Assembly: GCA_027576995.1 (NCBI GenBank)
Contig: JANBQC010000003.1
Span: 62,001 to 126,000 of the forward strand
Reading direction: 5' to 3'
Origin: Dimargaris cristalligena
Taxonomy: Eukaryota > Kickxellomycota > Dimargaritomycetes > Dimargaritales > Dimargaritaceae
Length of the DNA stretch: 64,000 nt
Shown: piece after piece, positions 31,204 to 42,100 of the stretch
Numbering within the stretch: position 1 is the stretch's first letter
Layout: every line of letters begins with the position of its first letter
Program-made: the position numbers and the translations under genes
Notes under the pieces: generated by a model
The model's input: only the letters and a program-made list of their open reading frames with translations
Databases searched by the model: none
Told to the model about the DNA's origin: nothing

Positions 31204-32614
31204 TTAGATAATGGACCAGCGCTTGTTAGGGTCCTGCCCATCTAAATTGACCATGCCGATGGATGAGGGCTGTTTAGTCAAGTGGAATTTGAGGCCGTTG
31301 CCAAAGTTTTTAAGGGTCATGTAGGCAACAGCCCCCGTGACTATGTCCAAGAGGATATCCAGCACCAAAAACATGGACAATACGATGCGCGAACTCCCGA
31401 ACTTATCGATACAGTTGGAGCGGCAGGAAAGGTCGTAATTGGGACAAACCGGCTCACAGTTGTAGAGGAAGCTGCTCGGGTTATGGATCTGGTACAGTTT
31501 GATGATAAAGTAGATAAACAGGCCCAGCAGTCCGAGCAGGAACACGACCATGCCCACTCGATGCTCACGACGCACCGATATGAAGGCGACGGAGAGTAGG
31601 ACAATGCTAATACAGAGGGACACGATCACGTGGATAACCAGATCGACGATGGACTCGGATGGAATGATGACCAGCACGATGTATTGCACCGAGAAACCGA
31701 CAAAGAAGAATACATCCACCTTGAGGAACACAATGAAGATCTGGTACGAGCGATAGATGCGCCGCATGCGCATATCCGCGCCAATTTTCTTGTAGACACT
31801 CCAACCGTAGACTTGGTAGAGTCGGTAGGCTTGGAAAATGAGGGCGAGGGCGAATACGGCTGCTAGGGATATGACTACGTAGCCAAAGGTCTTGGGCAGA
31901 GACAGTTTGGAGGTTTCGGCAATCGTCGAATCGGGTAGAAGATCCACAATAGCGCTGATGGATTTTTCACGTTGGAACACTTGAACGATGGAGTAACCAA
32001 AGAGACAGAAATTAAATACAGCGAGGGCGATCACCTGGATCGTATTCTTGTTGTAAGTAGCATTGAGACACAGATAGACCTGAAAGAGTTGGGCAGCGAT
32101 ATAGAGGGCAAAGTAAACCACAATAGCGTCGGCGTTTTTGATGGCGGCGTTGATCTGACGGGTTGGATTCGCACTGGATCTCTGAGTAGTGGCCTTTAAG
32201 GTTGATAGCTCCTGTTCGTGAAGGATGATAAGGACGATTTCAAGAATCGATAGGGCGATACATTGGGCAAATGTAGTTATGATGGATATCCGAACCCATT
32301 TGGTATCCCCAGTGGTATAGGCCTCCGTCTAAAATTGGTCAGCATATACGGAAGAGCAGATGGTGTATAGCAGGTTAGGTTAGCATGAAGAGGTCTTAGC
32401 TGCGGGTGGCCATGCATCTGAAATTGTGAATAGCCCGGGAACTGCATTAGGTAAGCAATCCAGGGGGAGCCGAACCGGCGAGTTGGGGCAGATTTAGCCG
32501 ATAGATGGCACTAGGAAGGCTATACAGGGCTGCGCTGAGGAAAGTTTGTTATTTTTTAATAATATATTAAGGTATACTTACTATAGAGGCCTTCCAGCGG
32601 GAAATTACACCCAT
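31204..32614 (-). CDS. UPF0658 family Golgi multispan membrane protein
   Basis: Two exons on the minus strand (32614-32582 and 32328-31204, phase 0) give 385 residues. About eight hydrophobic segments are visible, beginning with ITTFAQCIALSILEIVLIIL and ending with VLSMFLVLDILLDIVTGAVAYMTL. Between segments 4 and 5 lies the conserved cytoplasmic loop YGWSVYKKIGADMRMRRIYRSYQIF, the most diagnostic part of the fungal UPF0658 family (S. pombe SPAC23H3.04), whose members localise to the Golgi. A Cys-rich loop near the end (CEPVC...SCRSNC, four cysteines) probably faces the lumen and is disulfide-bonded. The molecular function of the family is unknown to me. The first exon is short (11 codons), supported by its ATG, GTAAGT donor and phase. 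Confidence 0.82.
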
Positions 32615-34976
32615 ACTGACGACAGGGACTAGGCGACGGCGGTAGATGGGTTAGGAATGGGGAGGGGAGTAGGAGATGGAGCCGACAGTCGGCGAAATAG
32701 CGGGGAAGTGGATGAGTTGCGGTTAACCACGATTGACTATTCAAATGGGGGTTGCGTCGGCGGAGTTTGGTGGCGGGGTCGGAGACGGGGCAGAGGAACA
32801 GGCAAGCGCACAGGGAAAAGGGAGGCTGGGAGACAGGGGCCGGCGCATAGAGGGGCAACCCAAAGAAAGGATAGCTTAGGCGGGACCACTATACCTCGTG
32901 GACCCGCGATTGGCGCTGGGGGAGGGTCGGGAGAAAGGGGGGAAATATCAGTTCTAGGTAGATAAAAAGTATGCGTCGAGCAGTAGAGGGGAAATGGTGA
33001 AAAAAAGACACACCGCAAAAGAGTAGTAGGTACAGGTGGAGGTTAGTATAGAGAGATAGAGTAGTTGGAGGGATAGAGATTAAGCATGGACTTAACCAGG
33101 GGAGGGGGGGTTAAGTATAGCGCATTCCAGTCCTTCTTGCTGGACTGGGGATAATAATAGGGGAGTATAAAAAGGGATAAAGATCAGCAACGGGTTACGC
33201 AGAGAAGAAGGAAGTAGGTATGGGAGGGGGACGGGAAGGAAGTGCATATAGAAAAATAGGGCAACAACCACCAACACAACACTTAGGCGAGAGAAGGGGG
33301 TAGACCCAAGGAGTGAGGGACAGGCTCAGGGGTAGGGGGAACGTCAATACTCGAGCTGACAAAGGCCACAAAGAGCGGCTGAGCGATAAATAGTCCGATA
33401 CGAAATACAAAGACACGCTAGTGACGGGGGAAAGGAGGGGGAGAGAGGATAAAATAGAGAGAGGTGTCTGCTTACCGACTAGCGCTGGAGAACTTTGGCT
33501 CAGCGGGGGAGGGAACCTGGTGGGCGGTAGGGATATAAAGAGCGGACGGGGGTCAGGGGTGTAAAGCGGCGACCCGAAAGAGCGGAAACTTGGATAATAG
33601 ACCAAGGTACAAGTGACATAGACAGGGCAAATCAAGCAATGAGCATCAGCCTCCCCTTGGAGACGAACTAGACTAAGGGGGAATAAGCGAAGTGGTGGTG
33701 GTGGTAGTGGTAGTTCGTAAAAACGGAAACGAGGCTGCGTCGAGCAGAACAGGAACGGGATGGTAAGTTATAATAAGAGGAAGTAGCGGGGATATAACTA
33801 AGAAATGGCGGACAGTCGGCTAGCAACTGGAAGAATAGAGAAGAAAAATAAGAGGATACGGGAAGGAAAAGGGAGAGGACAGAAAGGAATAGCGCAGCGG
33901 TGTTGAGATGAGTGGAACCGCTTAGACACAAGACGGTAGTGCAAAAAAGGTCCAAATGGGGCATCTATGCGCATATATAGCTCCTCCCAGCGTAGAACGG
34001 GGCCCCGCGTTCTAGGATAGTCCGGGACTTCGGCGCCACCAGCCCCATTGGCGGTGCTCAGTTCATACCCCGATGCCGTGTCTTCAACGAAGCCGGCCTT
34101 TTACGACGTTGTCGAGTAGAGTACCCAAGGGATAAGAGAACAATAGAATAGAGTCGTTTCGTCATGGCGTATTCTGCGGGTGGGCTATAGGCCCCGAGGG
34201 ATTGGATGGTTGGTTGGCTGGTGCACCTATTCGCCGCTGGCTGTAGGATAGTATAATTCGGGAGGGTTACCAGTAGAACGTATGGACTCTTCTGACTCCG
34301 ATCACCAACAATAGTGTGTCGCTCCAGCGGAGTGAGGGAGTCGCAGACTGACTGATAAAGTGGGGAACCCTCTCCTCTCTGCATCGTGGGCGCTGCGGGA
34401 AGGTTCTCTTATCAAGTGACTTTCCGACCTGAGGCGCTGGTTGGGTGGCGGCCAATCTTCGCTATTTCGGGCTCGACTTGGCTATTCTATTGTCCGCCCT
34501 CTTTTCTCCCCTGTAGCCAGAGAACTATACTACTGTCTCTGCCAATCACGACGCGGGTAAAGCACTCTGTTTATAGTTTTAGAAAGGCTTAGCTAGTCGG
34601 AAAATATTGTTTACATTTCATTTGGTCATTCTTCCACTTTCGGTCTAGACATGGGCCATTTCATTGGCGAACCCTAAGTACACCACTGTGCATTCATCCA
34701 CTATATGCGTCTGGATGGCAACCACAACCACGACCACCTATAACATTATCCCCCCCACCAAAAAAAACGGATTGCATATAATCAAGTGTTGTGGTCTCCC
34801 AAAAATAGCCTTGGCCAAGCCCCGACTCTCCGTTTGCCCCTCTAATTAGCCCAGTTGGTGTAGCCCTTTCCTTCTTCACACTTCAATTGACCGGTGTGCG
34901 ACATTCGCGTTTCTTTGAATTGGGCACCTGTCTTGTCTTCCGTTTTCCAGCAGTTGACCCTCTCTCCTCGCCTACT
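32615..34976. promoter_or_regulatory. Divergent intergenic region with 1.3-kb polypurine-biased stretch
   Basis: This region lies between the Golgi gene (-) and CENP-C (+). From about 32640 to 33960 the + strand is dominated by A and G (runs such as GAGGGATAGAGATTAAG, GGGGGAAAGGAGGGGGAGAGAGG), so the strand read by the Golgi gene is strongly pyrimidine-rich. Open frames inside it are Ser/Pro/Leu-rich low-complexity and have no family similarity. The part next to CENP-C (34300-34976) is unremarkable. Confidence 0.5.
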
Positions 34977-37900
34977 ATGCAACCGTCAAACAAGGCGTCC
35001 GTCTGGGCCAGCAATAACCCCGTCGAAGTGGGCGTACGCGGCCGCAAAACGGGTATCCACATCAGCAAGCCCGTGGCCAAAGACGACGATGGTTTGGACA
35101 ACATCGATGCCTTCTTTCGGGACGCTACTTTGCCAGCCGACCCCAAGTCGAAGAAGAATCCCCCCGCTAAACCCAGTGCCGCCTCGCGCATGCCTGTCCA
35201 GATGACCAACCCGCACCAGCAGGTACCCAGGCTGGTTCGTGACTTGAGCCCCGCGAAGCCCGTCCGCTCTTCAGACCCAGCAAGTCCTTTAAACCAGTCC
35301 CCGGCCAAGGTCCGTTCCCCGTGTTTTGCGTCCCCCGATGTCCCCAATGCCGCCGTGGATTCACCCCCACCCGCTCCTTCCGACACCGACTCACCTGCCG
35401 CTACAGGCTATGACGCAGCATCGCCAGAGTCGGCCTCCAATTCCCCATGCCCGCCCCCACTCCCATCCCTGCCTCCCACCGTCGGGACGGCCAAGTATGT
35501 CCCAAGTCCTATCGAAGATCTGGCCGAGGCCCAGGCGGCTAACATGCTGGATATTAAAGATCTCGAATCAGTCCGCAAACACATCGACTTTACGACGGCC
35601 TTTGCTTCGCCAGCCTCTAAACCCGCCCGCCCTTCTCAGCCAAAAGAGCCCAGTCCAACACACCCTCCCGTTGCTCAAGATTCCCGCCGGCGAACCCTAT
35701 CGACCTTTACACATGCCAAGAATCTAAAACTAGGCCGGATAAAAAAGCCGCAAATCGGTAGGTTTTGGAAATCCCGTTTCCGACTATTTAAATTATTCAC
35801 GACTTTTATTCCCCGCGTAAATGGCGGATACAGCTATTCACCTTCACTGATTCTGGTGCCATTTTCCTTGACGCAATTGGGTGCCACTACCAGCCAATAA
35901 TTGCAATTACCGCTCACTTCCGACCACTGACCCCCTGTTTACGTCCTGGAATATTAACTATAACTGCGCCTATATTAATAGCCCCCGCCAAATTCGCCTA
36001 TTCCATCAAGCCAACGTCGGACTCCACTAATCCACCACCAACGGTGGCCCATGGTTCGTCCCGGCGACAAACCAGTGTTACTGCAGCTGGAAGGGAACGT
36101 AAAACCCCCCACGTAGAGCGCCTTCGTAATGTTGGCCTGGATTATAAATCCGATCAGCTTCCTTCCATGAACACCACTAAGCCAAGCTCGGTGGCCCCAT
36201 CCTCATCTTTAGAGGAACTAACACACCATGATCCTAAACATTCACCGGGGGCCATAGCATATCCGCTGCCGGATCCCCCCAGGCCTTTCGCTGACCATCA
36301 TAATACTGCCTATCCCGATAATGCCAACCACCGCCAGCCTCGGCCTACCCCATTGGGTAGCCCGCCCGAGGGGTCATTTTGTGATGACGGAATGATTAAT
36401 CTAGTCGGGGCGACACGTAAACCAATCGACCTGTATCCGGAAACACCTGCACCTATACGACGAATACTCGGCTCTCTATCCCCCCCTAAACAATCGCACA
36501 TCTCACCGACTGGCACTTTGTCCCCTGCCGATTCGGGCTGCGATCCCACCATGGCCTATGATTCACCACCACCCAACCCCAATACTGTTCCTGGCTGTGA
36601 ACCTGCCGATATTTTACCCTCTTCGATTACATCAAAACGCCCGCGGACCACGAGTCCCGACAGTCCAGCCAGTCAGCCAGTTCATGCGAAAAAATTGATA
36701 CCATTTCGATCACAATACCTGTCGACTACTACTCAGTCGGCATTGCCTGGCGAACCAGGTACCTCAGCCGACGCCCCCCTACCCATCTCGTCCAATAAGG
36801 GCTATGTGCTTGACTATCAAACTCAAAATATCGGCGAAAAAAGTAAGTACCTTCTGCTGCTTTTACTATGGAGCAACCATCGTTGCTGTTTTTCACATTT
36901 CCCGTGGAAGGAATGGTTTGGGGCGTTTGTGGATATTTCCCATCCCCCGAGACATCCATCATTCATCGAATGGGATCCATGAATACTCTTATTTACAATG
37001 CTGAGTCTTCATTTGCCGCTTGGAATACTATTTCTGTGAATTCACTATAGCACTTGCCTTGAGTGCAAACCCACTGGTACCGACTACTACGGTCCAAGAG
37101 ACCAAGTGCCTAGAAGAGACGTCTGCTTTCCATTCCGGATTTTTACAGATCCCACCCCTAGGCAAACGGCCTACCCAAGAGATGCCGAATAACTCCATGG
37201 TAAGTAGAGAGTTACACTGGTTATTGAATTGATATACAGTTCTAATCAACCAGTCTTTCGCAGCTGTTCTTGTAAATTGAATTTGTCCGAATGAACCCAC
37301 TAGGGTAAACATATAAGAGGGCTAACCATATGCCCGGCTCGAACGTCGAATTTACTCCCCATACTTTGGTCGTATTTAATGTCAGATCTTTTACGTCATT
37401 TCGGGAATTTGCGAAGTTTCAATCGCCTTCAACACTTTCCATGTGGGTCCTGGGGGGCAATTTATGGCACCCCAAGGTAAGTTAATATGGGAGAAGTTCA
37501 TTCAGGCTGTAAAATGAAAAATCCATTGGATGAGGCCAATATTGCTGGTTAAAAGCTATTCTCCCGCATATTCACCCATACATGTATTATGTAAAACCCT
37601 ATACAGCTGGTTTGAATGTCACCCATATGTATAATTCCCGAATCACTTACACACTCGGTTGCCTCTAATTATCTGAGAAACCCATGTCCCGCATATCTGA
37701 CCCGTTACACCGAAAATATGTTCGAAATTATCCAACCAGACTAACTGTTGAGCCCAACTAATTTATATCCCGTAACTATTACTACTTTAACACCACAAAC
37801 ACCCCAATTTGCATGCCTAGGCAATAACTATAAAATTACCAATCTTTCTTCAAATGAGGCCCGGTTGTTTTTCACCTGCGTGGCTTGGCAGGAGAACTAG
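34977..37900 (+). CDS. mif2: Inner kinetochore protein CENP-C/Mif2
   Basis: Five exons (34977-35757, 35982-36842, 37051-37199, 37386-37476, 37821-37900) join in frame to 653 residues. The N-terminus matches the fungal Mif2 N-terminal segment (GVRGRKTGIHISKP...GLDNIDAFFRDA), which contacts the Mis12 complex. A long Pro/Ser-rich disordered region follows. The last three exons make the C-terminal cupin dimerisation fold: SGFLQIPPLGKRP, IFYVISGICEVSIAF, FHVGPGGQFMAPQGNNYKI and NLSSNEARLFF, the diagnostic Mif2/CENP-C order of strands. The frame of exon 4 is fixed by this match; a second open frame across the same bases is a shadow. The basic-aromatic CENP-C signature motif, normally RRSxR...P..(Y/F)W and binding CENP-A nucleosomes, is not visible; there is no Trp between the end of the N-terminal segment and the cupin. 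Intron 4 carries a 144-bp repeat element. Confidence 0.92.
37485..37628 (-). mobile_element. 144-bp MITE-like element, copy B (in mif2 intron 4)
   Basis: The copy is bounded by ATATGGGAGAAG on the left and GTCACCCATAT on the right, imperfect terminal inverted repeats of about 29 bp that share CTGTA(T/A)A at their inner ends. It is in antisense orientation to mif2 and begins two bases after the GTAAGT donor of intron 4. By eye it differs from the copy at 54046-54189 at about 11 positions over the inner 133 bp, without gaps. It is non-coding. Confidence 0.8.
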
Positions 37901-38813
37901 CCTTCGAAGAGTCTGCCTGTATCTCGAAGATGCACTGATAGCCCCCCCCCCCCCGCTTTTAATCCGCCTATTTCTATAGAGCACGTGTACCTCTAACCCC
38001 CATCCAACCAATAACCCGCGATTAATTATTTAGCGTATTGTATGTGTATAAATAGCATCTCACCCTATACTGCCCAGTATTTTTTATGGCACCCACCTTG
38101 CCCCCCCAGGTTATATAATTAATAGATATGAGTTGACGAGTCCTTTGTTAATAGACTTTGGGCTGATTCGTGCGTTTTGGGGGGTTGGGAGGGACTAAGC
38201 ACAGTCAAAGCGGCGCGTCGCAACAAATAGGAAGCGTGTATATCACTGGGCATATATTATATACATATGTATAAGGTGTACATGGGGGGGGATTGAGAGA
38301 GAAAAGGGTCTTCTTGGCTTACCACTCTCCGCCGTATATGGCACTGTTGAATTAGAGGGTGACGTTGGCTTTTCTACTCCTACGCGAATAGAAGAGTCCG
38401 TTTGCGCGGCCGTGTGTTATTCGTAGTCAAGCCAGCCCAGACTGTGGGCGTACTAGACAAAGAGGAATATTATTTTGAACTACTACTACTAATATTTTCC
38501 TCTCCTTCTTAGCATTCCCTTTCCTTTCCACTCTTTTTATTCTGTATACTTGGCTGGGTTAATTACTCCCTTACGTTTCCCATTTTTCTTGGCCCGAAGC
38601 GGTTATTTCCTATTTTACCATTACTTACCATCTGCTCCATCCATTAGTTCACCTCTCCGGTTTACTCGACTTCTCCTATACCCACCCTGTTTTTATTTAT
38701 TAAAATATAAAGCCCGCTTGCTTCTATCTCTGCATTGCTCCATCTCCCCCACTGGGAACCTCCTGCTTGGTAGACCCTCTTTCTCCTATTCCAAACCTCC
38801 ATCCCACTCTCTA
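37901..38813. other. Intergenic, mif2 3' side and CDC50 promoter
   Basis: This region holds a C12 tract near 37941-37954 and TATA-rich sequence at 38250-38270. The CDC50 leader (38500-38813) is strongly pyrimidine-rich on the + strand. No gene was recognised. Confidence 0.55.
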
Positions 38814-40232
38814 ATGTCTCCGAGCACTACCGAGACCAAATCAAAGAAGCCGGCCAGTAAGTTCAATATTGCTACTATTCCCCCTTCCCTACCAACCTAG
38901 GCCGATTGGTAGGCCTTGTCGTTATACCATTACAGCCTTGGCCCACGGGTTCCCTTCCTTTTGCCCCTCCCCTCTCTACTTTGTTTTGATGGCCGACCCT
39001 TTACTCTTCATCAGGCGTAAGCCTGGCGCCTGTACAAATTACGATGCTCACTTTCCCTCGATTCTTCTCTACACTCTATCCTGGTTGTTTACGTAATAGA
39101 TACGGCGTTCAAACAGCAACGCCTCAAGGCCTGGCAGCCCCTGTTGACCCCCAAGACCGTCCTCCCCACCTTTTTTATCATCGGTATCATTTTCGCTCCC
39201 CTCGGCGGTGTGCTGCTCTGGGCCAGTGACAGCGTCAATGAGATTATTATCGACTACACCGGCTGTTCCAAAGCCGGTACCACCTATGTCAGCGTCCCGT
39301 CAACCGACTACAGCATCCGTGTCTCCGGGGCCAGCAATGGCCAAATGGAGCAGATTCCCCAGTATAAATACGACAACAACCAGTGCACCGTGCAGTTCTC
39401 CCTGCCATCGGACCTGAAACCCCCCGTGTTCCTCTACTACAAACTGTCCAACTTCTACCAAAACCACCGTCGCTACGTCAAGAGCTTGGACGCCAATCAG
39501 CTGCGCGGCGAAGCCGTTTCCGCAAGCACGCTTAACAAGAGCTCTCGCTCGGGGTGCTCCCCTCTTTCCACCACGACTGTGAATGGGGTCGAAAAAATCA
39601 TCTACCCGTGCGGGCTTATCGCCAACTCCATGTTCAATGACACTATGCACGACCCTGTTCTACAGAACCCGACCAACACCACCTCGGACAGCGTAGTTTA
39701 CCCGTTCTCGGCCCAGGGTATTACCTGGCCTTCGGATAAGCAGAAGTACGGCAAAACGGACTATAACATGGACGAGATTGTGCCCCCGCCCAACTGGCTG
39801 CAGCGGTTCCCCGACGGCGTATACACTAGCGAGCACCCGCCACCGGACCTGTCCACCGACGAACGGTTCCAGGTCTGGATGCGGACGGCCGGTTTGCCTA
39901 CGTTCCGTAAGCTGTACGGGCGTAACGACGGAGCCACCATGCGGAGCGGTATCTACGAAATGGTCATTGAAAACAACTACGACGTGCTATCGTTCGGCGG
40001 GTCCAAGTCTATTGTCATTTCCACCGTGTCTTTCATGGGGGGTAAGAATCCGTTCCTGGGCATTGCCTACATTGTAGTGGGTGTCCTTTGTGTGGTTTTG
40101 GGTTGCCTGTTCACCGCCCGCCATATCTACCGGCCCCGCAAATTGGGTGACCACACGTATCTGTCGTGGAACCAGCAGGTTGCGTCTGGACTGGCGAGCC
40201 AAAATAACCATGGCGGCACCCCTGCCCAGTGA
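38814..40232 (+). CDS. CDC50: CDC50/Lem3 family P4-ATPase (flippase) subunit
   Basis: Two exons (38814-38856 and 39100-40232, phase 1 junction) give 391 residues. The family signature FKQQRLKAWQPLLTPKTVLPTFFIIGIIF spans the junction between cytoplasmic N-tail and the first membrane segment (about 35-55). The large luminal domain has LSNFYQNHRRYVKS, the paired cysteines (around the QCTVQF, GCSPL and YPCGLIANS segments), Asn-glycosylation sequons (NKS, NDT, NTT) and ITWPSDK, and ends in YDVLSFGGSKSIVIS. The second membrane segment is at about 332-352, followed by a short basic tail. CDC50 proteins chaperone P4-type flippases out of the endoplasmic reticulum and support phospholipid translocation at Golgi, endosomes or plasma membrane. 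An unrelated open frame upstream of exon 2 is intronic and leader sequence. Confidence 0.95.
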
Positions 40233-41179
40233 AAAGACCGATTATAGATGCGGATGGCCTGGTTTCAACCGCTGTTCCCCAACCCGGCTCTAGCCCTCAC
40301 GCAATCATAAACGGACAACACGAGGGTTTCTTTTCCGTTCCGAATAAGTCCGCGCCTTGCTCATCCATTCGAACAAGGTCTCTCCGTTACGGGATTTAAT
40401 TGGCTAGTCACATAGACGGTCGCTCCATCCTCGTGCGCTCTCCGTTTGCCATATTGTCATTTATTTATATTTTGGCGGGCATTACACCTTATGTGTGGCC
40501 CTCTTTCTCTCAACCATCATTACCACCCTCTTGTGTAGTCTACTTTTCCCCGTTACTCGCTCAGTATTTTGCTTGTCTTCAATTCCCAATCCTTACTATC
40601 GCAAGTCTAGTCCATATACCCTCTTAGCTTTCTATCCCCGATATCCTAATTGTTGTTTAGGTTTTCATTTGGCCATTTCCCTCAACTCAATGTATAAACC
40701 TCTTTATATGTAATCATAAGCGTGGCCTACCATAGCCTGTAACTACTGAACACTCTCTTGTTTGCCTGATTGTATTGTGAAATGGTTTTACCTGCGCCTT
40801 CCTCCGAACACCGCAACAGTGGTGATGGTCTTGGCGGTGCGACCCACCTGATTCGACTGCCAATACTTATGAAGCCCACAGCAAGTAAGTGGGTGAGAGA
40901 ACGGGGCGTGGCCCCTTGGTGTGGAAAGATACAATGGTTTAGCATTGGGCACTTAGGTGAGCATAATTACGGTGGGATGACCTGTAGTTATATATCATTT
41001 ACCCTGTTTATTAGTAACCTACGCTACTCAACTTTTCTTGGAGAACTTAGCATATAGAGAAAGAGAGGTGCCAAGCTTCAGCTGGCTTATCTTCTTATAT
41101 TCCTATTACTTTCTTGGTATACCCGCTCCTTCGTCCACTCTTTTCTCAGTTTGACCATTACCTGCATACTTACCTCGAC
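40233..41179. other. Intergenic, CDC50 3' side and SPRY gene promoter
   Basis: No gene was recognised. A TATATA stretch near 40990 and CTTCTTATATTCC at 41090-41103 lie upstream of the SPRY gene. Confidence 0.5.
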
Positions 41180-42100
41180 ATGCCGCTCTTCAACTTCAAC
41201 CGCCCGGGGCAGGGCAGTAGCAATAATAGCGGGAACTACGACCCCAATGCCGTGCCCCCGAGCTACAGCCAGGCCGCCGCCTGCCCCGAGTCCAGCCACC
41301 TATTTTCGCCCACCAAGAATGCGACTGTGGACCATTACGAGTTGGGAGAAACGTTCCAGCGCCAGTTCCCCCCCGAGCGCCAACTGACCCATCTCAACCC
41401 GTCGGACTGGGACCGCCTCCGACAGCAGGGTCTATCGTCCCACCGGTTTGTCCACCCCCCGCTGTTTGGGATGAAGGGCACCCCGTCGGCTTATTACGAC
41501 TACGGCCAAGGACCCGTTAATGTCCAGTTCACCTCGCCCACGTCGTTCCGGTTTCTGTACGAACTGGACTCGTCCATCCAAACCGATCTGCCGCTCCCTA
41601 GTTCGGTGCTGGATCAGTTCGAGATTGATGCGTATGAAGTGACCGTGGTGCGCAAGGCCCCCCAGACAGTCATTGCCGTGGGTTTGGCTTCGCGGCCCTA
41701 TCCCCCCTTCCGGCTGCCGGGATGGAACGCGGAGAGTGTCGGTTACCACAGCGACGACGGACGCAAATACTATAATGATCCCGAGGGCGGTCGGGATTAC
41801 GGTCCCTCCTTCGGTCAGGGTGACGTGGTGGCCATCCAATACTGTCGGTCCCCCGGCCAGGTCCTGTTCTTCTGTAATCAGCGGCCGCTTGGCATCGCCT
41901 TTAGTAATGTCCGTGGACCGCTGTTCCCTACGGTGGGTGCTGATGGCCCCTGCGAACTATCTGTGCGGTTCTTCCCGTCCCAGAGCCCCCCACACGGTCC
42001 GGGGGCTACTCCGGCTTACCAGCGAACCGATCCCAATCCCGCATCGAATGACTACGGTCAGGAGCATCACCAGGGGCCGCCACCCGCTTACCAGTACTAG
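41180..42100 (+). CDS. SPRY-domain protein with terminal PPxY motifs (Ssh4/Ear1-like)
   Basis: This single-exon gene encodes 306 residues from the ATG at 41180. The centre (about 90-275) reads as an SPRY/B30.2-type domain like that of the fungal adaptors Ssh4 and Ear1: YYEVTV-type strand (YEVTVVRKAPQTVIAVGLASRPYPPFRLPGWNAESVGYHSDDGRKYYND), then YGPSFGQGDVV, FFCNQRPLGIAF and LFPTVG. These are the usual G-W-...-SVGYHSDDG and FGxGDVVGC landmarks. PPxY motifs occur at both ends, PPSY at 26-29 and PPAY at 301-304, the ligand for WW domains of Rsp5/NEDD4 ubiquitin ligases. Unlike Ssh4 and Ear1 there is no membrane segment. A role as a soluble adaptor delivering cargo to an Rsp5-type ligase is inferred. 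Confidence 0.8.
   Translation: MPLFNFNRPGQGSSNNSGNYDPNAVPPSYSQAAACPESSHLFSPTKNATVDHYELGETFQRQFPPERQLTHLNPSDWDRLRQQGLSSHRFVHPPLFGMKGTPSAYYDYGQGPVNVQFTSPTSFRFLYELDSSIQTDLPLPSSVLDQFEIDAYEVTVVRKAPQTVIAVGLASRPYPPFRLPGWNAESVGYHSDDGRKYYNDPEGGRDYGPSFGQGDVVAIQYCRSPGQVLFFCNQRPLGIAFSNVRGPLFPTVGADGPCELSVRFFPSQSPPHGPGATPAYQRTDPNPASNDYGQEHHQGPPPAYQY

Noticed and set aside
33195..33635. 146-codon minus-strand open frame
   Set aside because: Low-complexity Ser/Leu/Pro product of the polypurine-biased region; no family similarity.
37321..37476. Alternative frame across mif2 exon 4 (LVVFNVRSFTSF...)
   Set aside because: The adjacent frame gives the diagnostic CENP-C cupin (FYVISG, GPGGQFMAPQG), and the phases join to exons 3 and 5.
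38550..38900. 116-codon open frame upstream of CDC50
   Set aside because: It is pyrimidine-rich leader plus exon 1 and intron read in another frame; the Leu/Ser/Pro-rich composition follows from the CT bias.
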